Below, piece after piece: positions 29,507-38,445 of a stretch of 64,000 nt of DNA. The DNA is from Azorhizobium sp943371865 (lineage in GTDB: Bacteria > Pseudomonadota > Alphaproteobacteria > Rhizobiales > Xanthobacteraceae), in contig NZ_CALRWL010000032.1 of the NCBI RefSeq assembly GCF_943371865.1, positions 1 to 64,000 of the forward strand, in the 5' to 3' direction. The notes beneath the pieces were generated by a model. That model worked only from the letters and a program-made list of their open reading frames with translations, had not been told where the DNA came from and did no database searches. A program made the translations under genes and the position numbers. Positions within the stretch are counted from its first letter, which is position 1; each line of letters opens with the position of its first letter.

Positions 29507-31183
29507 GTGCCAGATCCCACGACCGACGGCCCCGATGGCCTCCCGCAGCCAGCGAAGTGGTGGCAGAGCGGGGTGATCTATCAGGTCTATCCGCGCTCGT
29601 TCCAGGATAGCGACGGGGACGGGGTGGGAGACCTCACCGGCATCCGCCGGCGGCTGCCCCATCTGGTGGAACTGGGGGTGGATGCGCTCTGGATCTCGCC
29701 GATCTTTCCCTCGCCCATGGCCGACTTCGGCTATGACGTGGCCGATTATACCGGCATCCACCCGCTGTTCGGCACCCTGGCGGATTTCGATGCGCTGGTG
29801 GCCGAGGCAAAGGCCTTAAACCTCAAGGTCTTATTGGATCTGGTGCCCAACCACACCTCCATCGCCCACCCCTGGTTCCAGGAGGCCCGCAGCGGCCGGG
29901 CGAGTCCCAGGCGGGACTGGTATATCTGGCGGGACCCCGCCGCCGATGGCGGGCCGCCGAACAACTGGCGCTCGGAATTCGGCGGCAGCGCATGGGCCTA
30001 TGACCCGGATAGCCAGCAATATTATTATCACGCCTTCCTGGCCGAGCAGCCGGATCTGAACTGGCGGAACCCGCAGGTGGCGGCCGCGATCCATGAGGCC
30101 ATGCGGTTCTGGCTGCGGCGGGGGGTGGATGGGTTCCGGGTGGATGTGATCTGGCACCTGTTGAAAGATCAGGACTTTCGCGACAATCCGCCCAATCCGG
30201 ACTGGCGGGAGGGCAGCAACCCCTATTTCCAGTTGCAGCCCCTCCATACCACCGACCTGGAGGAGGTCCACGGAGTGATCGCCGGGCTGCGGCGGGTGGT
30301 GGACGCGTTTCCAGAGCGGCTGCTCATCGGCGAAATTTACCTGCCGGTGGAACGGCTTGGCGCCTATTATGGCGCGCATCTGGATGGGGCCCACCTGCCG
30401 TTCAACTTTGCCTTGCTGGAGGCCCCCTGGGAGGCCCGGGCGCTGGCAGATCTCATTGCACGCTATGAAGCTGCGCTGCCACCGGGGGCGTGGCCCAATT
30501 GGGTGCTGGGCAACCATGACCGGCCGCGGGTGGCGAGCCGGCTGGGGGCTGAGCAGGCGCGGGTGGCGGCGATGCTGCTCCTCACCCTGCGGGGCACGCC
30601 AACCCTTTATTATGGCGATGAAATCGGCATGACCACGGTGCCGATCCCGCCCGACCGGATCCAGGATCCCTATGAGAAGAACGTGCCCGGCCTCGGCCTC
30701 GGGCGGGATGGGGTGCGCACGCCGATGCCGTGGGACGGCTCCCCCAACGGCGGTTTCACCGATGCGACACCGTGGCTGCCGTTGGACGCTAACTTCCCCG
30801 AAAATAACCTGATGCAACACCGTGGCGCACCGGCGTCCTTGTACACGCTGTATCAAACCCTGCTGCGTCTGCGCCGGGCGCATCCGGCGCTGGCGGTGGG
30901 GCGCTATCAGCCGGTCGGGGTCGCGGGCGATCTGCTGCTCTATGTGCGCGCACATGCGGGCGAGCGGTTCCTGGTGGCGCTCAATCTCGGCGGCGCGCCG
31001 GCCGTGGCCACCTTCGCGCCGGGGGCGGACGGACGCATCCTCCTCTCCACCTTCTGCGACCGGGTGGACGAGCCGGTGACGGGCGCCCTGGCCCTGCGCG
31101 GCGCCGAGGGCGTGGTGGTGCGGCTGGAGCCGGAAGCGGCGTGGCCGCGGCTGGCAGCGCTTGGTGCCGCAGCGCCGGCATGA
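29507..31183 (+). CDS. GH13 alpha-glucosidase / oligo-1,6-glucosidase family protein
   Basis: A 558-aa GH13 enzyme with the order typical of alpha-glucosidases: WWQSGVIYQVYPRSFQDS at the N terminus, GVDALWISPIFPSPMADFGYDV, LLDLVPNHTS, GFRVDVIWHL (nucleophile Asp213), LLIGEIYLP (acid/base Glu) and LGNHDRPRV (transition-state Asp). It hydrolyses short alpha-glucosides in the cytosol; no signal peptide is visible. The GTG at 29507 is chosen because GGAGG stands eight bases upstream. It is divergent from glgE (258 bp between starts) and probably feeds or drains the maltodextrin pool. Exact linkage preference cannot be read. Confidence 0.88.
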   Translation: MPDPTTDGPDGLPQPAKWWQSGVIYQVYPRSFQDSDGDGVGDLTGIRRRLPHLVELGVDALWISPIFPSPMADFGYDVADYTGIHPLFGTLADFDALVAEAKALNLKVLLDLVPNHTSIAHPWFQEARSGRASPRRDWYIWRDPAADGGPPNNWRSEFGGSAWAYDPDSQQYYYHAFLAEQPDLNWRNPQVAAAIHEAMRFWLRRGVDGFRVDVIWHLLKDQDFRDNPPNPDWREGSNPYFQLQPLHTTDLEEVHGVIAGLRRVVDAFPERLLIGEIYLPVERLGAYYGAHLDGAHLPFNFALLEAPWEARALADLIARYEAALPPGAWPNWVLGNHDRPRVASRLGAEQARVAAMLLLTLRGTPTLYYGDEIGMTTVPIPPDRIQDPYEKNVPGLGLGRDGVRTPMPWDGSPNGGFTDATPWLPLDANFPENNLMQHRGAPASLYTLYQTLLRLRRAHPALAVGRYQPVGVAGDLLLYVRAHAGERFLVALNLGGAPAVATFAPGADGRILLSTFCDRVDEPVTGALALRGAEGVVVRLEPEAAWPRLAALGAAAPA

Positions 31184-31195
31184 CACCGCAAGCGG

Positions 31196-32500
31196 CTAAT
31201 ATTTGAAGGCGTTCAGAAGATTGAAAAAGCGCTTGTCCTTGGGGATCTGGCTGCCGGCCCCCTGCGGCTGGCGGGCGCCGGGCTTGCCCAGATACCAGTC
31301 CAGATGGCTGCGCAGGCCGGCCTCATCGCGCTTGCTGTGCAGGTCGAGCAGCTTGTCATAGGCATTCTTGCTCGCGGCGCTGGCGAAGAAGGTCTTGGTC
31401 TTGTTGTAGGCTTTCAGCGCGCCGTCCACGTCCCCAAACAGCGCGCTGGCGCCCGTTGCGATGGAGAGTGCCCAGAAGCGCAGGGTGTAGCCGCCGCTTG
31501 TGCTGTGGCTGTCCATGGAGATCCGCGTCTTGCTGCTGCCGTTTTTCTTGAAGACGCAGGTACAAGAGCTTTTTGAGGATGCATGCAGCATGTAGCCGCC
31601 ATCGCGCATGCACATGTTGTCGATGTCGTTCTCGACGGACGCGGAGCTGATAATGTGGAAGTCGGGATTGGAGATGTTCTGCTCCGCAATCAGGCGCTTG
31701 AGCATGCCGATATGATGATCGAGGCAAATTTCGAAGCCAAATGTCATGTGTTTTGTCGGGGTTACCGGCAAAGAGACCACAGGACGCTTGACGCTCGGGA
31801 TGAAAACCGCATCGTCCGTGTTGACGGATTCGAAGAAATCGCCGCGCTTGTGATATTTATAGACGACCTCTCCGTCCAAGAAGGCGTAGGCGGTATTTCG
31901 AATATAGTATTTAATACCAGCATTCGTTCTATATGTATTTCCATCCACCGTTTCTTTTGTGCTCTTTTTTCCGAGGATCATCTGTCGCTTTGCCGGCGCG
32001 CTCGGCAGATAATAAGTTGCGCCATTGCTGCGGACGTCATCGTAGGCATCCATCCCCTTGATGCGACTTTTCTTGTCCAGGTTGATGAAATAGTCGATTT
32101 GCTTGACCCCGCGCTGCCGCCGGTCCACGGTCTTGGGGTCGCCGCTGCGCCGCGCGAAGGTCTTCTTCCAGGCGATGGTTCCCGGAACAATCAAGATGTG
32201 CGGGTGGAGCGTGCTGAGGGCGCAGAGCTGCTGGATGCAGGCGTCGCGCTCGCCCACCGAGATCGTGCGCTCGGTCACCTGCGATGAAACCACTTTTTCG
32301 GCATCCTGATGCGCGAGAAAATATTCCGGCGCGACGAAGATGCCGCGGATCTTCTGGTCAACCGGAAAGCTCGCCATGGCGACCTGAACCGCCAGTTCGT
32401 CCACCGCGCTCTCCAGGTCATTGATCCGTTGATTGATAGTGGCCGAAGTAAAGGATGGCACTGCGGTCGTAACCGACCAGAGCCCGACAATGAAATCCAT
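31196..32500 (-). CDS. Nitrilase-superfamily-like carbon-nitrogen hydrolase
   Basis: 434 aa with no close family name known to me. It keeps the nitrilase Glu-Lys-Cys triad in context: Glu59 (FVAPEYF), Lys218 (YKYHKRGDFFE) and Cys259 (FGFEICLDHH). The Glu-to-Lys distance is far longer than the usual 70 or so residues, implying a large insertion, and the C-terminal 120 residues have no nitrilase parallel. AAGGA lies nine bases before the ATG. The stretch 31850-31980 is clearly AT-richer and uses rarer codons (ATA, TAT, AAT) than its neighbours, which suggests transfer. Substrate unknown. Confidence 0.7.
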   Translation of the reverse strand: MDFIVGLWSVTTAVPSFTSATINQRINDLESAVDELAVQVAMASFPVDQKIRGIFVAPEYFLAHQDAEKVVSSQVTERTISVGERDACIQQLCALSTLHPHILIVPGTIAWKKTFARRSGDPKTVDRRQRGVKQIDYFINLDKKSRIKGMDAYDDVRSNGATYYLPSAPAKRQMILGKKSTKETVDGNTYRTNAGIKYYIRNTAYAFLDGEVVYKYHKRGDFFESVNTDDAVFIPSVKRPVVSLPVTPTKHMTFGFEICLDHHIGMLKRLIAEQNISNPDFHIISSASVENDIDNMCMRDGGYMLHASSKSSCTCVFKKNGSSKTRISMDSHSTSGGYTLRFWALSIATGASALFGDVDGALKAYNKTKTFFASAASKNAYDKLLDLHSKRDEAGLRSHLDWYLGKPGARQPQGAGSQIPKDKRFFNLLNAFKY

Positions 32501-32593
32501 GGTTCGCAATCCTTAGATGCCCTGCGGCGTGGCCCCGTCGAGCGAAAGTCCAAGCTTAGCGGAGGTGTGGGCGTTTCGCACAGACCTTGTGCC

Positions 32594-32738
32594 GATCTAT
32601 GCCGTGGGCAGATCCATGCCGTGGGCCGATCTTGGCGGTGCTGTCCGGCGCGCACGGAGCCTCACCTGGCAAAGTCTGGAGCATCGAAGGGGCGTCGGCC
32701 CGCGTCCTTCCTCTTGGCCGGCATCCTCTTGGCCGGCA
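32594..32738. repeat. Two short perfect or near-perfect tandem duplications
   Basis: A 17-base unit of the form GATCYATGCCGTGGGCM occurs twice head to tail at 32594-32627, and a 15-base unit TCCTCTTGGCCGGCA occurs twice at 32709-32738. Both lie in the non-conserved gap upstream of the nitrilase-like gene. Confidence 0.8.
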
Positions 32739-33001
32739 TCGCCCGTCGGGTGCGGGCGCCGGTGTGCCGGCGCGGCGTTTCCCGGAACAATCTGGACATG
32801 ACCGTTCCGCTCATCCTTGGATGGCGGTGGAACCATCCCCACGGAAGAGAGCAACAGGGGCCCGAAGGTGGTTCCATGCTGCCCCGGCATATTCTGGGTC
32901 TCGGGCGGCGTCGGCGATGCCGTAGCGGCATCTCTGACCATCGCCAGAAGGTCTTTGTCGGTGCCTCCGAGCGCTGACAGGATGTCCCGAGGGTTAAACA
33001 C
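32597..33001 (-). CDS. Possible small hypothetical CDS upstream of the nitrilase-like gene
   Basis: An open frame of about 134 codons from a GTG reads VFNPRDILSALGGTDKDLLA and continues without clear domains; its last third is low-complexity because it runs through two short tandem duplications. It could be a small gene leading into the nitrilase-like gene, a decayed remnant, or chance. Otherwise the gap 32501-33033 holds only repeats and an imperfect GGAAC-N15-GTTCC inverted repeat at 32784-32807. Confidence 0.2.
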   Translation of the reverse strand: MFNPRDILSALGGTDKDLLAMVRDAATASPTPPETQNMPGQHGTTFGPLLLSSVGMVPPPSKDERNGHVQIVPGNAAPAHRRPHPTGDAGQEDAGQEEGRGPTPLRCSRLCQVRLRARRTAPPRSAHGMDLPTA

Positions 33002-33033
33002 GCCTCGAGAGCGTGGGGCAGGCTGGGAGGTCC

Positions 33034-34011
33034 ATGATGAAGGTGCTGATCCGTGGATTAATTCTGTCGGCGGCCATGGCGCTCGCCTCACCCTCAGGGC
33101 ATGCGGCCGATGTCTATCCCAGCCGCGCCATCAAGATGGTGGTACCGTTTGCCTCCGGCGGGCCGGCGGACGCCATTGCCCGCACCCTGGCGGACAAGCT
33201 GGGCGGGATCCTCAAGCAGCCGGTCATCGTCGACAACCGCCCCGGTGCCGGCGGCGTGACGGGCATGAAGACGGTGGCGAAGTCGCCGGCCGACGGCTAC
33301 ACCTTCGGCATCGGATCGGCGGGCGCGCTGGCCATCAGCGTCTCCCTCCAGCCGGATCCCACCTATGATCCGCGCACCGACCTGCTGGCGCTGACCCTTG
33401 CGGCCAGCGTGCCCGAGCTGTTCGTGGTCAATCCCAATGTGCCGGCCAAGACCCTGGCCGAGTTCATCGCTTTGGCCAAGGCCAAGCCCGGCTCGCTGAC
33501 GGTGGCCTCGTCCGGGGCCGGCAGCATGCCGCATCTGGCGGCCGAACTGTTGCAGCAATATGCCGGCATCCAGCTGGTGCATGTGCCCTATCGCGGCGCG
33601 GCCCCGGCCGTGACCGACCTGCTGGGCGGCCAAGTGGATGCCATGTTCATGGACATCGCCGTTCTGCTGCCCCACGTTCAGGCTGGACGCATGCGGGCGC
33701 TGGCCATCGGCAGCCCCGAGCGGTCCGCCATGCTGCCCGATTTGCCCACCACCGCCGAACTGGGCTTTCCCAAGGTGGTGGCGGACAATTGGTACGGCAT
33801 CGTCGCCCCGCGCAACCTGCCGCAGCCCATCGCCGACAAGCTGCATGCGGCGCTGGTGGAGACCTTGGCCCTCCCCGACGTGAAGGCGAAGCTGGCCCAG
33901 CAGGGCGCTGTGGCCAGCAGCACCACGCCCGCCGCCTTTGCGGCCTTCCTCGCGAGCGAAGTGGACAAATGGGCCGAGGTGGTGAAAGCGGCGAACATCA
34001 AGCCCGAGTGA
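33034..34011 (+). CDS. Bug/TctC-family periplasmic solute-binding protein
   Basis: About 325 aa. A signal peptide (MKVLIRGLILSAAMALASPSGHA) leads into the Bug fold: YPSRAIKMVVPFASGGPAD, PVIVDNRPGAGG, ADGYTFGIG, VHVPYRGAAPAVTDLLGGQVD. Such proteins bind carboxylates for tripartite tricarboxylate transporters or act as free sensors. No tctA/tctB gene is nearby, so it is an orphan, as is common in this family. GGGAGG stands close upstream; either ATG at 33034 or 33037 may be used, the second having the better spacing. The ligand is unknown. Confidence 0.9.
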   Translation: MMKVLIRGLILSAAMALASPSGHAADVYPSRAIKMVVPFASGGPADAIARTLADKLGGILKQPVIVDNRPGAGGVTGMKTVAKSPADGYTFGIGSAGALAISVSLQPDPTYDPRTDLLALTLAASVPELFVVNPNVPAKTLAEFIALAKAKPGSLTVASSGAGSMPHLAAELLQQYAGIQLVHVPYRGAAPAVTDLLGGQVDAMFMDIAVLLPHVQAGRMRALAIGSPERSAMLPDLPTTAELGFPKVVADNWYGIVAPRNLPQPIADKLHAALVETLALPDVKAKLAQQGAVASSTTPAAFAAFLASEVDKWAEVVKAANIKPE

Positions 34012-34102
34012 CCGGGCGCGTGACCGGCCGCGTGGCCGCGCCGTGCGGCCCGGGCCATTGCCACCGGCGCAGGACCTGAAGCAGATCCTGCGCCGCGCCG
34101 TC

Positions 34103-34606
34103 TTAAGCGATCGGCCCGAGGAAGTCGCGCTTGCCCACCGGCACGCCGTTCTGGCGCAGGATGGCGTGGGCGGTGGCCACGTGGAAGAAGAAGTTCGGCA
34201 AGGCGAAGCTCAGCAGATAGGCGTCGCCCTTGAGGTCGCCGATATGGTTGAGGGTGATGGTCTTGTCCTCGCTGCCCACGAACAGCACCGGGTCCAGGCT
34301 CTCCAGATAGGCGATGGTCTTGGCGATCCGGGCCTGGAGTTCGGGCAGGGTGGTCTCCGTGTCCTCGAATTTCGGCGCCGGGGTGCCGGAGAGGCGTTCG
34401 CCGGAGAGTTTCGAGGTATCGCTGGCCCGCTGTACCTGGCCGGCTAGGGACAGCATGTCGGGGGCGAGGCGCGCGCTCGCCAGGATATTGAGATCGAACT
34501 TGCGCTCGCCGGCGGAGGCGGCAGCTTTCTCCAGTTCGGCGGAGAGCGCGGTCAGGCCCCGGATGAAGACCGGAACCGAAGCCTGATGCATGGAAAGGGC
34601 GGTCAT
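34103..34606 (-). CDS. DUF1993 family protein
   Basis: 167 aa starting at the ATG at 34606; a longer in-frame reading to 34777 overlaps the ABC-F gene and has no homologous character. It shows the DUF1993 pattern: MHQASVPVFIRGLTALSAEL at the N terminus, LNILASARLAPDMLSLAGQV, the charged TLPELQARIAKTIAYLES helix and a FALPNFFFHVATAHAILR C-terminal helix. The fold resembles DinB-type four-helix bundles; no function is established. It lies 128 bp downstream of the ABC-F gene on the same strand and may be transcribed with it. Confidence 0.87.
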   Translation of the reverse strand: MTALSMHQASVPVFIRGLTALSAELEKAAASAGERKFDLNILASARLAPDMLSLAGQVQRASDTSKLSGERLSGTPAPKFEDTETTLPELQARIAKTIAYLESLDPVLFVGSEDKTITLNHIGDLKGDAYLLSFALPNFFFHVATAHAILRQNGVPVGKRDFLGPIA

Positions 34607-34734
34607 GAATGCTGCCTGTTTCTGGGATGGATCACGTTGAAAGCCCCTTCGCTGGGGACGAAGGCATGCCGTCGGCACCGGGCTTAAGTGATCATCGCAG
34701 GGGCGGGCCGCAAGCGCTGCCCGCCGACAGAGTG

Positions 34735-36591
34735 TCAGCCGGCTAAGGTCTCGATCTCGGAACTGGCTTCCAGCCACTCTTCCTCGATCTTGGCGAGCGT
34801 GGCCACCGCCTCGTCGCGCTGCTTGTTCAGGCGGGCGGCGTCATTGGGGAATTTGGCGATCTTGGGGTCGGCCAGGCGCTTGTCGATGGCGGCGATGTCC
34901 CGCTCGCACTTGGCCACCTGCGCTTCCAGCTCCTTGGCCCGCTTTTCCAGCGGGGCGAGGGCATTGGCATCGCGCTTGGCGTCGGCCTTGTCCTTGCGGC
35001 CCTCGTCGGTCATGCGCTCGGTGCCGGAGCGGCTGAGCACTTCGCGGCGATACTGGTCGAGGTCGCCGTCATAGGGCTTCACCGTGCCGCCGCCCACCAT
35101 CCACAGCCGCTCGACGCAGGCTTCCAGCAGATGGCGATCATGGGACACCAGGATCACCGCGCCGGGGAAATCATTGATGGCGGTGATCAAAGCGGCGCGG
35201 GACTCGATGTCCAGATGGTTGGTGGGCTCGTCGAGGATCAACAGATGCGGGCCGTTGAAGGCGGCCAGCCCCAGCAGCAGCCGGGCCTTCTCGCCACCGG
35301 AGAGGGACGAGACCTTGGTGTCCGCCGCCCCGCCGGAGAAACCCATTTCCGCCGCCCGACCGCGCACCCGGGATTCCGGGGCATCGGGCATGAGCTTGCG
35401 CACATGCTGGGCCGGGGTATCGCCGGGGATCAGCTCGTCCAATTGGTGCTGGGCGAGATAGGCCACTTCCAGCTTGTCGGCGCGCACCACACTGCCGCTC
35501 TGGGCCTGGAGGCGATCCGCCAGCAGCTTGGCAAAGGTGGACTTGCCGTTGCCGTTCGGCCCCAGCAAGGCGATGCGGTCATCCTCGTCCAGGCGCAGGT
35601 TGAGGCCCTTGAGGATCGGCTTGCCGGGCACATAGCCCACCGAGACATTGTCGAACACCACGATGGGCGGGGACAGCAGCTTCTCGGGATGGCGGATCGA
35701 GATGGATGCCGCCTGCTCGCCCACTTCGGCGGCCAGCGGCTCCATCTTGGCCAAAGCCTTCATGCGCGACTGCGCCTGCTTGGCCTTGGAGGCCTTGGCG
35801 CGGAAGCGGGCGACGAACGCTTCCATGTGGGCGCGCTGGCCTTCCTGCTTCTTGCGGGCCTTCTGGTCCAGCAGCAGCCGCTCGCGGCGCTGGCGATCGA
35901 ACTGGGTGAAGCCGCCGCGATAGAGCGCCAGCTTGCCATTGGTGAAATGCAGGATGTGATCGACCGAGGTATCCAAGAGGTCGCGATCATGGCTGATCAG
36001 CACCACGGTGCGCGGATAATTGGCCAGATAATCCTGCAGCCAGAGCGTGCCTTCCAGATCCAGATAGTTGGTGGGCTCGTCCAGCAGCAGCAGGTCCGGC
36101 TCGGTGAACAAGAGCGCGGCGAGCGCCACGCGCATGCGCCAGCCGCCGGAGAATTCGGCGCAGGGGCGGGCCTGGGCGGTCTCGTCAAAGCCGAGGCCGG
36201 CGAGAATGCGGGCGGCGCGGGCGGGGGCGGAATGGGCCTCAATGTCCACCAGCCGGATTTCGATCTCGGCGATACGGTGCGGATCGGTGGCGGTAAGGCC
36301 TTCCTCCAACAGCGCCGCGCGCTCCACGTCGGCGGCCAGCACCCGCTCCAGCAGGCTGTCCGGCCCGGCGGGGGCTTCCTGCGCCACCCGGCCGATGCGG
36401 GTGCGGTTGGGCATGCGGATGGTGCCGCTTTCCAGCTCCAGCTCGCCCACCAGCGCCTTGAACAGGGTTGTTTTGCCGGTGCCGTTGCGGCCGACGACGC
36501 CCACACGCGCGTTCTCAGGGAGCGCAGCGGAGGCGTGGTCCAGCAACAGACGGCCGGCAAGGCGGAGCGAGATATCGTCGAGCACGATCAT
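34735..36591 (-). CDS. yheS: ABC-F family ATPase, YheS-like
   Basis: 618 aa with two ATPase domains and no membrane segments, the ABC-F layout of ribosome-associated factors. Domain 1 has Walker A GRNGTGKTT, signature FSGGWRMRVALA and Walker B LLLLDEPTNYLD; domain 2 has GPNGNGKST, LSGGEKARLLLGLA and LLILDEPTNHLD. The inter-domain arm (RAKASKAKQAQSRMKAL) and the long C-terminal coiled coil (about 545-615) match YheS more than EttA or Uup. It probably eases stalled translation. The gene starts MIVLDDIS as in YheS; a repeat element fills the region upstream. Confidence 0.9.
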   Translation of the reverse strand: MIVLDDISLRLAGRLLLDHASAALPENARVGVVGRNGTGKTTLFKALVGELELESGTIRMPNRTRIGRVAQEAPAGPDSLLERVLAADVERAALLEEGLTATDPHRIAEIEIRLVDIEAHSAPARAARILAGLGFDETAQARPCAEFSGGWRMRVALAALLFTEPDLLLLDEPTNYLDLEGTLWLQDYLANYPRTVVLISHDRDLLDTSVDHILHFTNGKLALYRGGFTQFDRQRRERLLLDQKARKKQEGQRAHMEAFVARFRAKASKAKQAQSRMKALAKMEPLAAEVGEQAASISIRHPEKLLSPPIVVFDNVSVGYVPGKPILKGLNLRLDEDDRIALLGPNGNGKSTFAKLLADRLQAQSGSVVRADKLEVAYLAQHQLDELIPGDTPAQHVRKLMPDAPESRVRGRAAEMGFSGGAADTKVSSLSGGEKARLLLGLAAFNGPHLLILDEPTNHLDIESRAALITAINDFPGAVILVSHDRHLLEACVERLWMVGGGTVKPYDGDLDQYRREVLSRSGTERMTDEGRKDKADAKRDANALAPLEKRAKELEAQVAKCERDIAAIDKRLADPKIAKFPNDAARLNKQRDEAVATLAKIEEEWLEASSEIETLAG

Positions 36592-36705
36592 GATCGGGCT
36601 CTTCTCGCAGGCGCGAGGCCGAAGGGCAAGGGTTTGTGTGCGGTGCGGTCGTTCAGGGCTGCGGGTGCGCGGAGCGCGATGGGAGACGCGCGCCCTGTCC
36701 CCGCC

Positions 36706-36871
36706 GTTTCACCCCCCACCCCAACCCTCCCCCGCAAGGGGGGAGGGGGCGCGTTGCGTGGGAGGGAAAATGGTGGGCGGTACCGTCTTGGGTGCCGTCG
36801 CAGTGGAACTGTGCCGCCTCAGGTGCGGGCTCCTCCCCCCTTGCGGGGGAGGGCAGGGAGGGGGGTGAAAC
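36706..36871. repeat. Large inverted-repeat element, copy A
   Basis: Two arms of about 40 bases, both beginning GTTTCACCCCCC when read inward and each containing the core CCTCCCCCGCAAGGGGGGAG, face each other across about 80 bases. Each arm is itself near-palindromic. The same core occurs in copy B at 46152-46333. It fills most of the 338-bp gap between the ABC-F and decarboxylase genes; nothing else is seen there. It looks like a REP/BIME- or small MITE-type element. Confidence 0.8.
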
Positions 36872-36929
36872 GGCTGCAAGCCAAGTGCGCGCCCTTGGCG
36901 CTCGGGCGCGCCGGCACCGGGCAGCCTCC

Positions 36930-38387
36930 TCAGGCGGCGGAGGCGGCCGTGCGCTTGTCCCCCAGCTCCAGCACGCCGCGCACCAGGGCTTCCAGATCCT
37001 GGCGCCGGGTACGGTGGTTGGTCAGGCAGGCGCGGATCGCCGTCACCCCGGACAAAGTGGTGGTGGAGGGGGCGGAAAGGCCCAGTTCCTGGAGATCGGC
37101 GACGATCTCCTTGTTCAGGGCATTGGTGGCGGCCCGGTCGCCCGGCCCCACATAGCGGAAGCAGACGATGTTGAGACTGGCCGGCGCCAGCAGTTCCAGG
37201 CGCGGCGCGCTCTCGCGCACCAATTGCTCCAGATACGCCGCCTGGGCGATGTTCTTGCGCATGATGGCGCCGAGGCCCTCCAGGCCGTGGCTCTTGAACG
37301 TGAACCACACCTTCAGCGCCCGGAAGGTGCGCGACAGCTCCGGGCCATAGTCGCAGAACCAGGGCTCGCCCGCCGCCAGCCCGCGCTCGGCGGTGGCCAG
37401 ATATTCCTTACGGGCGGAGAAGGCGGCGTAATGGGCGCTCTCATTGCGGATCAAGGCGATGCCGGCGTCATAGGGCACCTGGAACCATTTGTGGAAATCG
37501 AACGCCACCGAATCCGCCCGCCCCATGGCCTCTGCCCGATGCCGGTGCGCCGGGCTGAACAGCGCGCCGATGCCGAAGGCCGCATCCACATGGAACCACA
37601 GACCCTCGCGGGCGCAGATGTCAGCCACGCGGGCCACATCGTCGATGGCGCCGGTATTTACCGTGCCGATGGTGGCCACCGCGCAGAACGGCACCAGCCC
37701 CGCCGCCCGGTCGGCGGCGATCATGGCCTCCAGCGCATCGCAATCGATCTCGCGGGCGGCATTCACCGGCACCGGCCGCACCGCGTCCCGGCCGAGGCCC
37801 AAGAGGTCGAACGCCTTGGCAAAGCAGCTATGGGCCTCGGTGGAGGCATAGCCCACCAGTCCGGCGGCGGCTTTGGCCACGCCGTCGCGGGCCACGTCGC
37901 CGCTGGCGTGGGTGTTGCGGGCCACCGTCAGCGCGATGATGGTGGCCATGGAGGTGCCGGAGGTGAGCAGGCCGCTGGCGGAGGCGGGCAGGCCCACCAT
38001 CTCCTTGCACCAGTCCACCACCTGATGCTCCAGATCGCTGGCGATATGCCACCGCCCGCCCACATTGGCGTTCATGAAGGCGGCCATCAGTTCGCCCAGC
38101 ACCCCCTCCGCATTGCCGGCGCCATGCACCCAGCCGAAGAAGCCCGGATGCACATTGCCCACCCCATAAGGCAGCACATGGGCCTTGAAGGCGGCATAGA
38201 CGTCGGCCACCGGCTGCGGCGCCTGCGGCAGCGGCTCGCGCAAAGCGGCCTGGGCGCTGGCCGGGGGCGGCACCCACACGGGCGCGTCGAGGGCGCCTTG
38301 CAGATGGGCGAGGCCATCGTCCACGGCGGTGTGGAAGGCGGCGCGCAGGGCGCTCCAGTCGGCCGGATCGAGGGTGGGTTCGCTCAC
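36930..38387 (-). CDS. PLP-dependent (aromatic-L-amino-acid-type) decarboxylase
   Basis: 485 aa from the GTG at 38387, which has AGGAG nine bases upstream; longer readings are not supported. It belongs to the group II PLP decarboxylases: HPGFFGWVHGAGN and NANVGGRWHIASDLEHQVVDW near the N terminus, GLLTSGTSMATIIAL, HVDAAFGIGALF, and DFHKWFQVPYD with the PLP lysine at about residue 300. Substrates in this group include aromatic amino acids, histidine and glutamate; which one applies cannot be told. It stands 58 bp downstream of the ChrR-like gene and may be read from the same promoter. Confidence 0.88.
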   Translation of the reverse strand: MSEPTLDPADWSALRAAFHTAVDDGLAHLQGALDAPVWVPPPASAQAALREPLPQAPQPVADVYAAFKAHVLPYGVGNVHPGFFGWVHGAGNAEGVLGELMAAFMNANVGGRWHIASDLEHQVVDWCKEMVGLPASASGLLTSGTSMATIIALTVARNTHASGDVARDGVAKAAAGLVGYASTEAHSCFAKAFDLLGLGRDAVRPVPVNAAREIDCDALEAMIAADRAAGLVPFCAVATIGTVNTGAIDDVARVADICAREGLWFHVDAAFGIGALFSPAHRHRAEAMGRADSVAFDFHKWFQVPYDAGIALIRNESAHYAAFSARKEYLATAERGLAAGEPWFCDYGPELSRTFRALKVWFTFKSHGLEGLGAIMRKNIAQAAYLEQLVRESAPRLELLAPASLNIVCFRYVGPGDRAATNALNKEIVADLQELGLSAPSTTTLSGVTAIRACLTNHRTRRQDLEALVRGVLELGDKRTAASAA

Positions 38388-38445
38388 GGGGCAGGGCTCC
38401 TGGCAGCGGAATGCCGAACACGTGGGATCATAGCCCGCGGTGGGC

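Noticed and set aside
32784..32807. Sigma-EcfG promoter near the nitrilase-like gene
   Set aside because: GGAAC is followed by GTT at too short a distance (spacer 14 to the -10 instead of 16-17), and the site is better described as an imperfect inverted repeat.
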